The notes beneath the pieces were generated by a model. The model was not told where the DNA came from and ran no database searches. It saw only the letters and a program-made list of their open reading frames with translations. A DNA stretch of 64,000 bases from an uncultured Tolumonas sp. (lineage in GTDB: Bacteria; Pseudomonadota; Gammaproteobacteria; Enterobacterales; Aeromonadaceae), in the NCBI RefSeq assembly GCF_963678185.1, contig NZ_OY782757.1, forward strand, positions 806,001-870,000, read 5' to 3'. The translations under genes were made by a program, and so were the position numbers. Position 1 is the stretch's first letter. Every line of letters begins with the position of its first letter. Below are positions 26,778 to 34,754 of this stretch, piece after piece.

Positions 26778-27716
26778 TTAGCGCAGTTCACTGCGTTTAT
26801 CCCAAGAGAACCATTTCTGCAGTTGCAGCATGCTGCGATCCAGCATGAACCCGATGACACCAATCGTAACCACAGCAACCATAATGCGCGCCAGTGACTG
26901 TGCGCTGCCGTTCTGGAATTCATCCCATACGAACTTGCCCAAGCCTGGGTTTTGCGCCAGCATTTCAGCCGCAATCAGCACCATCCACGCTACGCCCAGC
27001 GACAGGCGCAGACCGGTGAAAATCATCGGGATCGCGGATGGCAGTACAATTTTGCGCACATGTGTCAGCGGGTCGAGTTTCAATACACGGCTAACGTTTT
27101 TCAGGTCAGGATCGATGTTGGCAACACCCACAGTGGTGTTCAGCAGTGTTGGCCACAGGCTACACAGGGTTACAGTGAATGCGGAGTTGATGAATGACTT
27201 CGCCACCATCGGGTTATCACTGGAATAGACCGCACTCACCACCATGGTCACCAGCGGCAACCAAGCCAGAGGTGAGATCGGTTTCAGGATCTGGATCACC
27301 GGATTCAGCGCCTGATACATCCATTGATTCAGACCCAGAATGATGCCCATCGGAATGGCGATCAGACTGGCAACCAAGAAGCCGGTCGCGACTGTGATCA
27401 AGCTGGTGGTGATCTGATCAAAGAAGGTTGGACGCCCGGTATACGGGCGCACCGTTACTTTGAAAGCAGGGTCGGCTTTTAACTTGTCAGCATTACGTTG
27501 CTCCTGACGTTGATAAAAGGCGGTTTTCTTTTGTTGTTCTGCTTCATGCTCATCGACCAAACCCATAAATTGCTGGGCGGTTGCTACGGGGCCCGGTAAA
27601 GAGCCCAGCGTGGTTGTGACCTGACTGGCGGCAATTTGCCAAAAGAACAGGAATACAAGCAGACCCACGAATGGAAACGCCATATTTTGCCATTTGATAT
27701 TCAGTAATGCTGACAT
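26778..27716 (-). CDS. nrtB: Nitrate ABC transporter permease NrtB
   Basis: 312 residues. One N-terminal helix (FVGLLVFLFFWQIAA) is followed by a polar stretch of about 60 residues and then a five-helix BPD_transp_1 domain. The EAA loop reads VLPSAIPMIFTGLRLSLGVAWMV-like. It forms the membrane channel for NrtA-delivered nitrate. It starts 36 bp after nrtA and ends 18 bp before the ATPase gene. Confidence 0.9.
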   Translation of the reverse strand: MSALLNIKWQNMAFPFVGLLVFLFFWQIAASQVTTTLGSLPGPVATAQQFMGLVDEHEAEQQKKTAFYQRQEQRNADKLKADPAFKVTVRPYTGRPTFFDQITTSLITVATGFLVASLIAIPMGIILGLNQWMYQALNPVIQILKPISPLAWLPLVTMVVSAVYSSDNPMVAKSFINSAFTVTLCSLWPTLLNTTVGVANIDPDLKNVSRVLKLDPLTHVRKIVLPSAIPMIFTGLRLSLGVAWMVLIAAEMLAQNPGLGKFVWDEFQNGSAQSLARIMVAVVTIGVIGFMLDRSMLQLQKWFSWDKRSELR

Positions 27717-27752
27717 GGTTAATTCTCCTTACTTCAGCCTTAACCTAAAAAT

Positions 27753-29117
27753 TTACAGCTTCTGATCGCCTTTTAAGCCAATCGGGAATTGCTTCAGATA
27801 ATCGTTAGGTTTGTGACCATCGTAGGTAATACCGTCGATGAACTTATTGTCGGGTGCTTTGTAGCCGGTTTCTTTGGCAAAATCCGGGAAATCGCTGGCC
27901 TTCATTTTGCCTTCTGCAACCAACTCTTCTGCTGCCTGACGATACACTTCCGGCTGATAGACTTTCTTCGCGATATCGGCATACCAGTTGTCTGATTTCG
28001 CTTCTGGCAACTGACCCCAACGACGCATTTGTGTCAGATACCAAATCGCATCGGAGTAATACGGGTAGGTCGCGTTATGACGGAAGAAGATGTTGAAATC
28101 AGCAGCCGGACGCTTATCACCTTTTTCGAATTCAAAGGTGCCCGTCATGGAATTTGCGATCACTTTGGCATCAGCGCCCACGTATTCAGGTTTGGCCAGC
28201 ATGCTGACTGCTTCCTGACGATTGCCGTTGTTGTTTTGATCCAGCCAGTAAGCAGCGCGGATCAACGCTTTCACTAAATGAATGTGAGTATTGGGATATT
28301 TGTCTGCCCAGGCTTTCGACACGCCGAACACTTTCTCGGGGTTGTTGTGCCAGACATCATCATCAGTCACGACCGGCACACCGATACCTTTCGCGACCGC
28401 AGCCTGGTTCCAGGGTTCACCGACGCTGTAACCTAAGATGGTGCCCGCTTCTAACGTGGCTGGCATTTGTGGCGGTGGTGTCACTGACAGCAACACATCG
28501 GCTTGTTGTTGTCCGGTGTTATCGCCTTTCAACGGTGCATAAAAGCCAGGGTTCAGACCGCCCGCAGCCAGCCAATAACGTAACTCATAGTTATGGGTGG
28601 AAACCGGGAACACCATACCCATGTTGAAGGCTTTACCTTGGTCTTTGTAAGATTTAACGACTGGTTTCAAAGCATCGGCTTTGATTGGATGCACCGGTTT
28701 ACCATCTGCACTCTTTGGTACGTTGGCTTTCATCGCTTCCCAGATTTTGTTGGAAACGGTGGTGGCATTACCGTTCAGATCCATGCTGAACGCCGTCACA
28801 ACATCCGCTTTGGTGCCGATACCCACAGTGGCGCCCAGCGGTTGGCCGGCCAGCATGTGTGCACCGTCTAATTCACCGGTGATCACGCGATCGAGCAACA
28901 CCTTCCAGTTGGCTTGCGCTTCCAGCGTGACATACAGCCCTTCATCTTCGAAATAACCTTTTTCATAGGCCACGGCCAGTGGCGCCATGTCGGTTAACTT
29001 GATGAAACCTAATTTCAGCTCTTCCTTCTCAGGGGCGCCAACCTGCGCCTGCACCGCAGTTGAAACTAATACTGCACTTACCATCAGAGCCACTGCATTG
29101 CGTTTTAATGTGATCAT
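27753..29117 (-). CDS. nrtA: Nitrate-binding periplasmic protein NrtA
   Basis: 454 residues with a Sec signal peptide (about 1-24, ending VQAQ). NrtA/NasF fold: [59 protein letters not shown] and [18 protein letters not shown]. It captures nitrate or nitrite for the NrtB-ATPase complex. No TAT or lipobox motif. It could be confused with NasS, the cytosolic nitrate sensor of the same fold, but the signal peptide and the permease neighbours argue for the transport role. RBS TTGGAG right behind the leader terminator. Confidence 0.93.
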   Translation of the reverse strand: MITLKRNAVALMVSAVLVSTAVQAQVGAPEKEELKLGFIKLTDMAPLAVAYEKGYFEDEGLYVTLEAQANWKVLLDRVITGELDGAHMLAGQPLGATVGIGTKADVVTAFSMDLNGNATTVSNKIWEAMKANVPKSADGKPVHPIKADALKPVVKSYKDQGKAFNMGMVFPVSTHNYELRYWLAAGGLNPGFYAPLKGDNTGQQQADVLLSVTPPPQMPATLEAGTILGYSVGEPWNQAAVAKGIGVPVVTDDDVWHNNPEKVFGVSKAWADKYPNTHIHLVKALIRAAYWLDQNNNGNRQEAVSMLAKPEYVGADAKVIANSMTGTFEFEKGDKRPAADFNIFFRHNATYPYYSDAIWYLTQMRRWGQLPEAKSDNWYADIAKKVYQPEVYRQAAEELVAEGKMKASDFPDFAKETGYKAPDNKFIDGITYDGHKPNDYLKQFPIGLKGDQKL

Positions 29118-29128
29118 TCCATTGCTCC

Positions 29129-29207
29129 AAAAAAAAACGCCTCACTGGTTAATTCCAGTGAGGCGTCATTGCCTGAGTTACCAAATTGTAGGAAGCCGTC
29201 GTTGGCT
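29129..29207 (-). promoter_or_regulatory. Two-hexaloop ANTAR leader with conditional terminator upstream of nrtA
   Basis: On the minus strand the RNA contains AGCC-AACGAC-GGCT (29194-29207) and AGGC-AATGAC-GCCT (29161-29174). These are two short stems with six-base loops carrying A at position 1 and G at position 4, which is the known ANTAR recognition motif. The second stem shares its 3' half with the terminator stem ACGCCTCACTGG/CCAGTGAGGCGT (29137-29166), followed by nine Ts. The arrangement predicts antitermination by an ANTAR protein. nasT is the gene immediately upstream. Confidence 0.9.
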
Positions 29208-29230
29208 GATCCGTTTACAAATTTGATACA

Positions 29231-29247
29231 TTCAGCTTTCGTGCCAA
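29231..29247 (-). promoter_or_regulatory. Sigma-54-like promoter for nrtA
   Basis: Minus strand TTGGCACGAAAGCTGAA. The -24 part TTGGCACG is a perfect sigma-54 match; the -12 part is CTGAA instead of TTGCA. It lies about 25 bases upstream of the first hexaloop stem and matches the nirB and nasA copies in spacing. Confidence 0.6.
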
Positions 29248-29335
29248 TCTGAAAAGCCCTTAAAAGATGGCTTTTTTATGCATTTTTAACAATTTTATAA
29301 GAAGTTATGTCTCAAATCGGTGCATTCGCACCGGA

Positions 29336-29896
29336 TCAGTCAACCAGCGTGGCGAGAATTTTGCGAGCAAGATCACCCATAGTCTGGTGATTCTTCATTG
29401 CGGTAGAACGCATTACTTTATAAGCGGTCTCTTCATCTAAGCCCTGCACTTTCATTAAACGCGCTTTAGCTTGCTGCACCAGCTTGTTCTCTTCCAACCG
29501 TTTGGAGAGATCATCGACCGCCAGTTGCTGCTTGCGCATCACGTCTTGTTGCAGACGCGCTTGTTTCAGCCAGCTTTCTACCGGCTCTTTCTCTTCGACC
29601 CGATGCGGCACCAGCGTGACGCCCGATTCCAGTAATACTTGTTGTTGGTTTTCAGGCAAATTTTCCATAAACACCACCACTGGCAGCCCTTGGCTGGCCA
29701 AGGCCGATGCCACTAAGCGCCATTCGGCAGGTAAACGCCGGCAATCAATCATCACCCCATGAATACCACCCGGCGGGTGCATAGGGTCGATTTGCCGGAC
29801 TAAATAAGGCTCATGACCATAACGACTTAATAACAAACCCAGGCGGTTTGCCTGGGCTATATCGTCGCTATAAATCAGGATCTTCGAATAACTCAT
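29336..29896 (-). CDS. nasT: NasT-like ANTAR-domain antitermination regulator
   Basis: 186 residues. The N-terminal receiver-like domain (about 1-120) has a conserved acidic pair (YSDD) and an Asp at the phospho-acceptor position (VMIDCRR). A coiled coil lies at about 110-140. The C-terminal ANTAR domain (KRLEENKLVQQAKARLMKVQGLDEETAYKVMRSTAM) binds RNA. It should stabilise the hexaloop hairpins in the nasA, nrtA and nirB leaders when nitrate is present. In other bacteria NasT is held inactive by NasS, which is not encoded in this window. Transcribed after cobA. Confidence 0.9.
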   Translation of the reverse strand: MSYSKILIYSDDIAQANRLGLLLSRYGHEPYLVRQIDPMHPPGGIHGVMIDCRRLPAEWRLVASALASQGLPVVVFMENLPENQQQVLLESGVTLVPHRVEEKEPVESWLKQARLQQDVMRKQQLAVDDLSKRLEENKLVQQAKARLMKVQGLDEETAYKVMRSTAMKNHQTMGDLARKILATLVD

Positions 29897-29917
29897 CCAT
29901 GATTCCTAATAGAAGAT

Positions 29918-30679
29918 CTAGGCGACCGATTGCAGTAAGGTTTCTGCCATATCACCTAACTCGGCTCGTAACTGAACCACCTCACCCATGATCATCAAAA
30001 CTGGCGTTAACCCAGTTAAAGTATGTGCGGTTTGCTCCAGACACGCCAATGTCGTGACCTCAACGCGCTGCTGACGCGTGGTACCAGCCACGACTAAGGC
30101 AATCGGCAGATCAGCCGGTGCACCCGCTTGCAACAGCCCGCGGCGCAATTCCGTTGCGCGCTCGAGCCCCATATAAAACACCAACGTGCCACCTGCTTTG
30201 ACTAAACCACTCCAGCCATGAAATTCACTGCCATCTTGCACATGACCCGTTACCAGCGTCACCGAACGAGATAACCCGCGATGCGTTAGCGGAATACCGG
30301 TTGCTGCCGCACAACCAATGGCAGCGGTAATTCCTGGCACGACTTCAAACGGCACGCCATTCGCCACCAGCAAGAGTGCTTCTTCACCACCACGGCCAAA
30401 CACATACGGATCACCGCCCTTGAGGCGAACAATTCGTTTGTATTTTCCTGCCAGTGTCACCAGTAATTCTGAAATATCTTCCTGCTTCAGGCTGGGCTGC
30501 CCACAACGTTTACCAACATCGTAACGTGCCGCTGACACAGGGATCAGTTGCAGAATGTCATCACTGACCAAACGATCAAACACCACCACATCCGCTTGCT
30601 GAATAGAGCGCAGCGCTTTTACCGTCAACAGGTCTGGATCACCGGGGCCGGCCCCAACTAACGAAACAAATCCTTTCAT
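29918..30679 (-). CDS. cobA: Uroporphyrinogen-III C-methyltransferase (siroheme branch)
   Basis: 253 residues, the single-domain SUMT form. Motifs: GFVSLVGAGPGDPDLLTVKAL, VVFDRLVS, RLKGGDPYVFGRGGEE, VVPGITAAIGCAA and GIPLTHRG. It uses two S-adenosylmethionines to make precorrin-2, which leads to the siroheme of NirB. The oxidase and ferrochelatase domains of CysG are absent and must be supplied elsewhere. It sits between nasA and nasT with gaps of about 20 bp. Confidence 0.94.
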   Translation of the reverse strand: MKGFVSLVGAGPGDPDLLTVKALRSIQQADVVVFDRLVSDDILQLIPVSAARYDVGKRCGQPSLKQEDISELLVTLAGKYKRIVRLKGGDPYVFGRGGEEALLLVANGVPFEVVPGITAAIGCAAATGIPLTHRGLSRSVTLVTGHVQDGSEFHGWSGLVKAGGTLVFYMGLERATELRRGLLQAGAPADLPIALVVAGTTRQQRVEVTTLACLEQTAHTLTGLTPVLMIMGEVVQLRAELGDMAETLLQSVA

Positions 30680-30702
30680 TTTCTGGCCCTCATCTCTGGC
30701 GA

Positions 30703-33321
30703 CTAAACTTCACTAACGCTGGTGTGTTTATGCAGCAATTTCTTCAATTCCACGACACAGGTGCCGCAATTCGTACCGCAACGCAGCAAACTTTGCAGGC
30801 CACTTAATTCAGAAATACCCTGCTCGCCAATTGCATCGACGATCTGTTTCTCACTGACGCGGAAACAAGAGCAAATCATGCGGCTATCGCCCGCCAGCGC
30901 TTGTTCCAACGTGGTAGACAGCGCTGTGCTGTTCATCGGCAGACCGAGTAAGCCCGCCAGCAGATCGATATTTACCTGCTGATGTGTGGTGCTCACCAGC
31001 AATAAACCAATGATACGGCCTTGATTCAGTTTTACCGCCAGCCAGCCGCCTTTCAGCGGTAAGCGTAACCACCGGCCTTGTTGCGCCAGCTGGAACCAGA
31101 CTTGTTCAGCTGTACGTGTTTCATCAGTCAGGCGGCGACATTCCCCCGCATCGAGCGGACGACGCGCCCACCAGCTTACTTCTAATTCCGGTTCATGCTG
31201 CCCGACCCAGAGGCCATGCCATTTCACATCAACTGCTTCAGCTACCACTTCAGTTTGCTTAAATTGCGGTTGACCAGAAACCGCATCGGTAACTGGCGCC
31301 ACCAAGCGATTGACCCCCGAGCAGGATGAAAAATCATCTGACCAGTGCATCGGCATAAACGCTTCACCATCGCGCAGGCCATCATCACGCCCCAGTAAGG
31401 TCATCACCGAACCTTGCAGAGAATTAATGCGGATCAGTGCGCCTTCGGTAAACCCACTGTTCAGAATGGTTTGATGGTTTACATACACTTTTGGCAGCGG
31501 TTCTGTTTCCATTAAACGCGGCAGATGACCGGTACGCGTCATGGTGTGCCATTGATCACGCAGACGACCGGTATTTAACAACCAGCTGCCTTCCTGACGT
31601 TCTGCTTTACGTTTGAGTATTGGCTCTTGCGGGGTTACCGGCACCAGATTGGCGCAGCCATTGAAGGTCGAGAACGCACCATCGGTAAATAGGCGGCGGC
31701 TTTCTACTGTCTTGCCCGCAGGCAACGGCCACTGGCGCGGTGTGAATTGTTCATACTCATCATCGGTCATCGTTGCCAACGCCGAGATATCAAACTGACG
31801 ATCGCTATTTTCAAAACCAGACAACTCAGCATGTTCACGGAAAATATCGGCAGTGTTGTCGTAATTGAATGCATCGGCAAAACCCAGACGTTTACCTAAT
31901 TGGGTTAACGCCCACCAATCTGGTTTTGCCTCGCCCGGCGCTTGCGTAAACGCACGCTGACGTGTCATGCAGCGTTCAGAATTGGTGACTGTGCCGGAAC
32001 GTTCGCCCCAGCCAGCCGCAGGTAATAACAGATGTGCAAACTGCGCGGTATCAGTTTTCGGTGTCATTTCAGACACCACCAGAAATTCACATTTCGCCAG
32101 CGCTTCGCGCACCTGAACCGAGTCGGGCAGCGACACCGCCGGGTTCGTCGCAATGACCCACAATGCGCGGATCTTGCCCTCACCCAGCGCTTTAAACATA
32201 TCCACGGCTTTTAAGCCCGGTTTACGGGCAATGTTTGGCGCATTCCAGAAACGAGCCACGCGATCGCAGTTTTCATCGTTGAACGTCATGTGTGAGGCTA
32301 ACTGCGTTGCCAGCCCGCCCACTTCACGGCCACCCATAGCGTTTGGCTGTCCGGTCATCGAAAATGGTGATGCACCCGGCTTGCCGATACGCCCCGTCAA
32401 CAGATGCGGGTTAATAATGCTATTGCCTTTGTCAGTGCCCTGATTCGATTGATTGATGCCCTGACAAAACAGCGTCACTGCTTTTTCATTCTCACCAAAC
32501 CAACGGTAGAAGGTCTGCAATTCGCTGATGGTTAATCCGCATTTTTCCGCGACCTTTGCCAGCTCATATTCTGGCGCCATAACCAGTGCATGCAGTTCAC
32601 TAAAGCCATTCACATGATTTTCGATATAAACGTTATCAACCAGATCGTGTTCCAGCAGATAACGACTTAATCCGTTAAATAACCAAACATCGCTACCGGG
32701 GCGCACCGCTAAATGTAAATCGGCCTGCTCGGCGGTCATGGTTTTACGCGGGTCAATCACCACCATTTTCATTTCCGGACGACGTGCTCGCGCTTGCTGG
32801 ATACGGCGGAAGATCACCGGATGTGTCCACGCGGTATTCGCACCGGCAATGACCAGCAGATCCGCCAGTTCCAGATCGTCATAACAACCCGGCACCACGT
32901 CTTCACCAAACGCACGGCTGTGCGCCATCACCGCCGAAGACATACAAAGGCGGGAATTGGTATCAATATTTGCAGCCCCGATGAAGCCTTTCATCAGCTT
33001 GTTAGCCACATAATAATCTTCAGTGAGCAGCTGACCGGACACATAAAAAGCGACCGATTCCGGCCCGGTTTCCGCAATGATCTGGCTAAAACGTGTTGCC
33101 ATTTCATCGAGTGCAGTATCCCAATCTACCTGTTGACCATGTAATCGCGGGTATAACAGACGATTAGGAAACGCCAGCGTTTCCAGCAAACTACCGCCTT
33201 TGACACACAACGCCCCGCTGTTTGCAGGATGCTCTGTATCACCTGTTAATGTTTTGGCATCATCTACCGTGATCCCACAACCGACGCCACAATAAGTGCA
33301 ACTGGTATGAACACGACTCAT
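30703..33321 (-). CDS. nasA: Assimilatory nitrate reductase catalytic subunit
   Basis: 872 residues. The N-terminal [4Fe-4S] motif uses C8, C11, C15 and C39. The Mo-bisMGD domain follows (MSSAVMAHSRAFGEDVVPGCYDD-type region, GINQSNQGTDKGN, GQPNAMGGREVGG), then the molydopterin dinucleotide-binding domain from about 560. A C-terminal BFD-like [2Fe-2S] domain is near 810-865 (CSCFRVSEKQIV, CGTNCGTC). It reduces nitrate to nitrite in the cytosol. No flavin electron-transfer subunit (NasB/NasC of Klebsiella) is nearby, so the C-terminal cluster may receive electrons from another donor. Confidence 0.94.
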   Translation of the reverse strand: MSRVHTSCTYCGVGCGITVDDAKTLTGDTEHPANSGALCVKGGSLLETLAFPNRLLYPRLHGQQVDWDTALDEMATRFSQIIAETGPESVAFYVSGQLLTEDYYVANKLMKGFIGAANIDTNSRLCMSSAVMAHSRAFGEDVVPGCYDDLELADLLVIAGANTAWTHPVIFRRIQQARARRPEMKMVVIDPRKTMTAEQADLHLAVRPGSDVWLFNGLSRYLLEHDLVDNVYIENHVNGFSELHALVMAPEYELAKVAEKCGLTISELQTFYRWFGENEKAVTLFCQGINQSNQGTDKGNSIINPHLLTGRIGKPGASPFSMTGQPNAMGGREVGGLATQLASHMTFNDENCDRVARFWNAPNIARKPGLKAVDMFKALGEGKIRALWVIATNPAVSLPDSVQVREALAKCEFLVVSEMTPKTDTAQFAHLLLPAAGWGERSGTVTNSERCMTRQRAFTQAPGEAKPDWWALTQLGKRLGFADAFNYDNTADIFREHAELSGFENSDRQFDISALATMTDDEYEQFTPRQWPLPAGKTVESRRLFTDGAFSTFNGCANLVPVTPQEPILKRKAERQEGSWLLNTGRLRDQWHTMTRTGHLPRLMETEPLPKVYVNHQTILNSGFTEGALIRINSLQGSVMTLLGRDDGLRDGEAFMPMHWSDDFSSCSGVNRLVAPVTDAVSGQPQFKQTEVVAEAVDVKWHGLWVGQHEPELEVSWWARRPLDAGECRRLTDETRTAEQVWFQLAQQGRWLRLPLKGGWLAVKLNQGRIIGLLLVSTTHQQVNIDLLAGLLGLPMNSTALSTTLEQALAGDSRMICSCFRVSEKQIVDAIGEQGISELSGLQSLLRCGTNCGTCVVELKKLLHKHTSVSEV

Positions 33322-33335
33322 CCTTGCCTCTCAAA

Positions 33336-33381
33336 AATAAAAAACGTCCGGCCCTTCAAGAGAGCGCGGACGTCGATGTCC
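33336..33381 (-). promoter_or_regulatory. ANTAR-type leader with one hexaloop and terminator upstream of nasA
   Basis: Minus strand GGAC-ATCGAC-GTCC (33368-33381) is a hexaloop stem with A1 and G4. Its 3' half belongs to the terminator stem ACGTCCG/CGGACGT (33344-33373), followed by a run of Ts. Only one canonical hexaloop is visible, because the distance to the sigma-54-like start is too short for a clear second one. Confidence 0.78.
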
Positions 33382-33404
33382 CAAATCTAATTTAATATTT
33401 TTAA

Positions 33405-33420
33405 TACAAGTTTCATGCCG
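33405..33420 (-). promoter_or_regulatory. Sigma-54-like promoter for nasA
   Basis: Minus strand CGGCATGAAACTTGTA resembles TGGCACG-N4-TTGCA more fully than the nrtA and nirB copies (GGCA at -24, TTG at -12). A GGTGCA half-site lies about 40 bp upstream, but no clear paired NtrC site is visible. Confidence 0.6.
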
Positions 33421-33586
33421 TTTTAAACAACTTGATAACAAAGGCTTTTCTTGGGAATAGTCAACAAAATGCACCACAATTGAACAATAATGAAAATGGG
33501 ACGCCCTAATAGCGCACAATTTTGGATATCGCTAAACGGGGATATTGCGCAATACTTCAACTTAATCAGCAGCGAGAGACGCCGAC

Positions 33587-33855
33587 ATGTCCACGATCGA
33601 ATCACTACTCACTGATGTTCGTGCCTGTTGGTCATCGGTCGTTATGCGCAGGCCTATCACCTGCCCAATGAGACCGGAACGTTAACTGAAACCGTTCAAG
33701 CCTGGCCAAAATATTGGCCCAATGTAGTTCCGCTGCCGCATCCAAGCCCGCGTAACAATCTCTGGCTTAAACGTAATCCGTGGTTTGAGAAAGAACTGTT
33801 ACCGCTGCTTCAAAGCCGGGTAGCAGCAGCCCTTGATAGCGACAATACACTTTAA
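33587..33855 (+). pseudogene. Uracil-DNA glycosylase family protein, internally deleted
   Basis: ATG 33587 opens a frame reading STIESLLTDVRAC, the usual N-terminus of a small UDG-superfamily protein. From 33628 a different frame reads LVIGRYAQAYHLP and then PLPHPSPRNNLWLKRNPWF to the stop at 33853. That is the C-terminal third of the same family, with the HPSPRN motif. The middle of about 100 residues, including the [Fe-S]/catalytic part, is missing and the junction near 33624-33628 is out of frame. It is a dead gene with clear footprints. Confidence 0.8.
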
Positions 33856-33929
33856 CTCCAGTGATGTTGGAAGAGTCACTCGTCCGCTGCTATCTTTAAA
33901 AGAGGATCCATCAGTTCATAGAGGTGATT

Positions 33930-34151
33930 ATGAACAGTCGAGAAAAGGTTCTCGAATATCTAACCTCCGATTACCATGTGGCTGGCGTTACCGCGGGTGA
34001 GGTTTTGACCAAAATAACGCCTGCTATGGCTTCGTTTTTGACTCAGAACGATAAGCATTTCTTCCAACTCCATGGCAATGACCCTTGTCATGAAGTTGCC
34101 AAGGCGTGTAATGCCGGTCATGTATGGCACGGTGACGAGAACATAAAATAG
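33930..34151 (+). CDS. Small protein of unknown function
   Basis: 73 residues from ATG 33930, with an excellent ribosome site GAGGTG seven bases away. The sequence is soluble, with His and Cys near the C-terminus (CHEVAKACNAGHVWHGDE). I do not recognise the family. It stands alone between the glycosylase pseudogene and the SnoaL-like gene on the same strand. Confidence 0.6.
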   Translation: MNSREKVLEYLTSDYHVAGVTAGEVLTKITPAMASFLTQNDKHFFQLHGNDPCHEVAKACNAGHVWHGDENIK

Positions 34152-34226
34152 CGTTGTAATGCAAACACGCGTTAATGAGCACATGCAAACGGGCAGTATG
34201 TTCCAGGCCGTCGGAGGATCATCGCC

Positions 34227-34646
34227 ATGTCAGTAGAAATCACAGAAGCCAGACAGGTCGTCGAGTCTTTCGCCGAATGCTGGAACAGACACGATATGAA
34301 CGCATTTGCGGAGTTGTTCTCAGAAGACGCCGAATTCGTGAATGTTGTTGGCCTGTGGTGGAAAGGTCGGGCAGAGATCAAGGCTGCTCACGAATTTACA
34401 CACCAAACCATCTTTAAGAACAGTCGGTTGACTATCGAGGAAGTATTCATCCGATTTCCAGCGCCACAAATCGCGATCACACGGTGTCATTGGAAGCTCG
34501 AAGGCCACGTCACGCCTGACGGAACACCGCTACCAGAGCGCAATGGCATCCTGCTGAACATATTACACAGAGAAGCCGGCAGGTGGTTCATTATTGATTC
34601 GCAGAACACTGACATCATTGAAGGCGTCGTGTCCAGACCACAATAG
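34227..34646 (+). CDS. SnoaL/NTF2-like (SgcJ/EcaC, DUF4440) protein
   Basis: 139 residues with the cone-shaped NTF2-like fold: VVESFAECWNRHDMNAFAELFSEDAEFVNVVGLWWKGRAEI at the N-terminus and a C-terminal beta sheet (GILLNILHREAGRWFIIDSQNTD). Members bind small hydrophobic ligands or act on them; no specific function can be assigned. RBS GGAGGA lies about ten bases upstream. Confidence 0.75.
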   Translation: MSVEITEARQVVESFAECWNRHDMNAFAELFSEDAEFVNVVGLWWKGRAEIKAAHEFTHQTIFKNSRLTIEEVFIRFPAPQIAITRCHWKLEGHVTPDGTPLPERNGILLNILHREAGRWFIIDSQNTDIIEGVVSRPQ

Positions 34647-34698
34647 TGGTTATCGTTATGCAACGACATCACATTCAATATTCCAGCAAAATATCATT

Positions 34699-34729
34699 GA
34701 TCTATGAGCGGTAATTCCTCTCATAGATC
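34699..34729. terminator. Hairpin between convergent genes
   Basis: Perfect 10-bp arms GATCTATGAG and CTCATAGATC with an 11-base loop, between the SnoaL-like gene and the CDF gene. No long T-run. Confidence 0.6.
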
Positions 34730-34754
34730 ATCCATACAACAGTAAGTCGAGAAA

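Noticed and set aside
27753-29117. NasS nitrate sensor instead of NrtA
   Set aside because: Same fold, but a clear Sec signal peptide and adjacent permease and ATPase genes indicate the transport protein.
29318-29333. NtrC binding site upstream of nrtA
   Set aside because: NtrC sites have GCACC first and GGTGC second; here the order is reversed, so it is listed only as an unexplained dyad.
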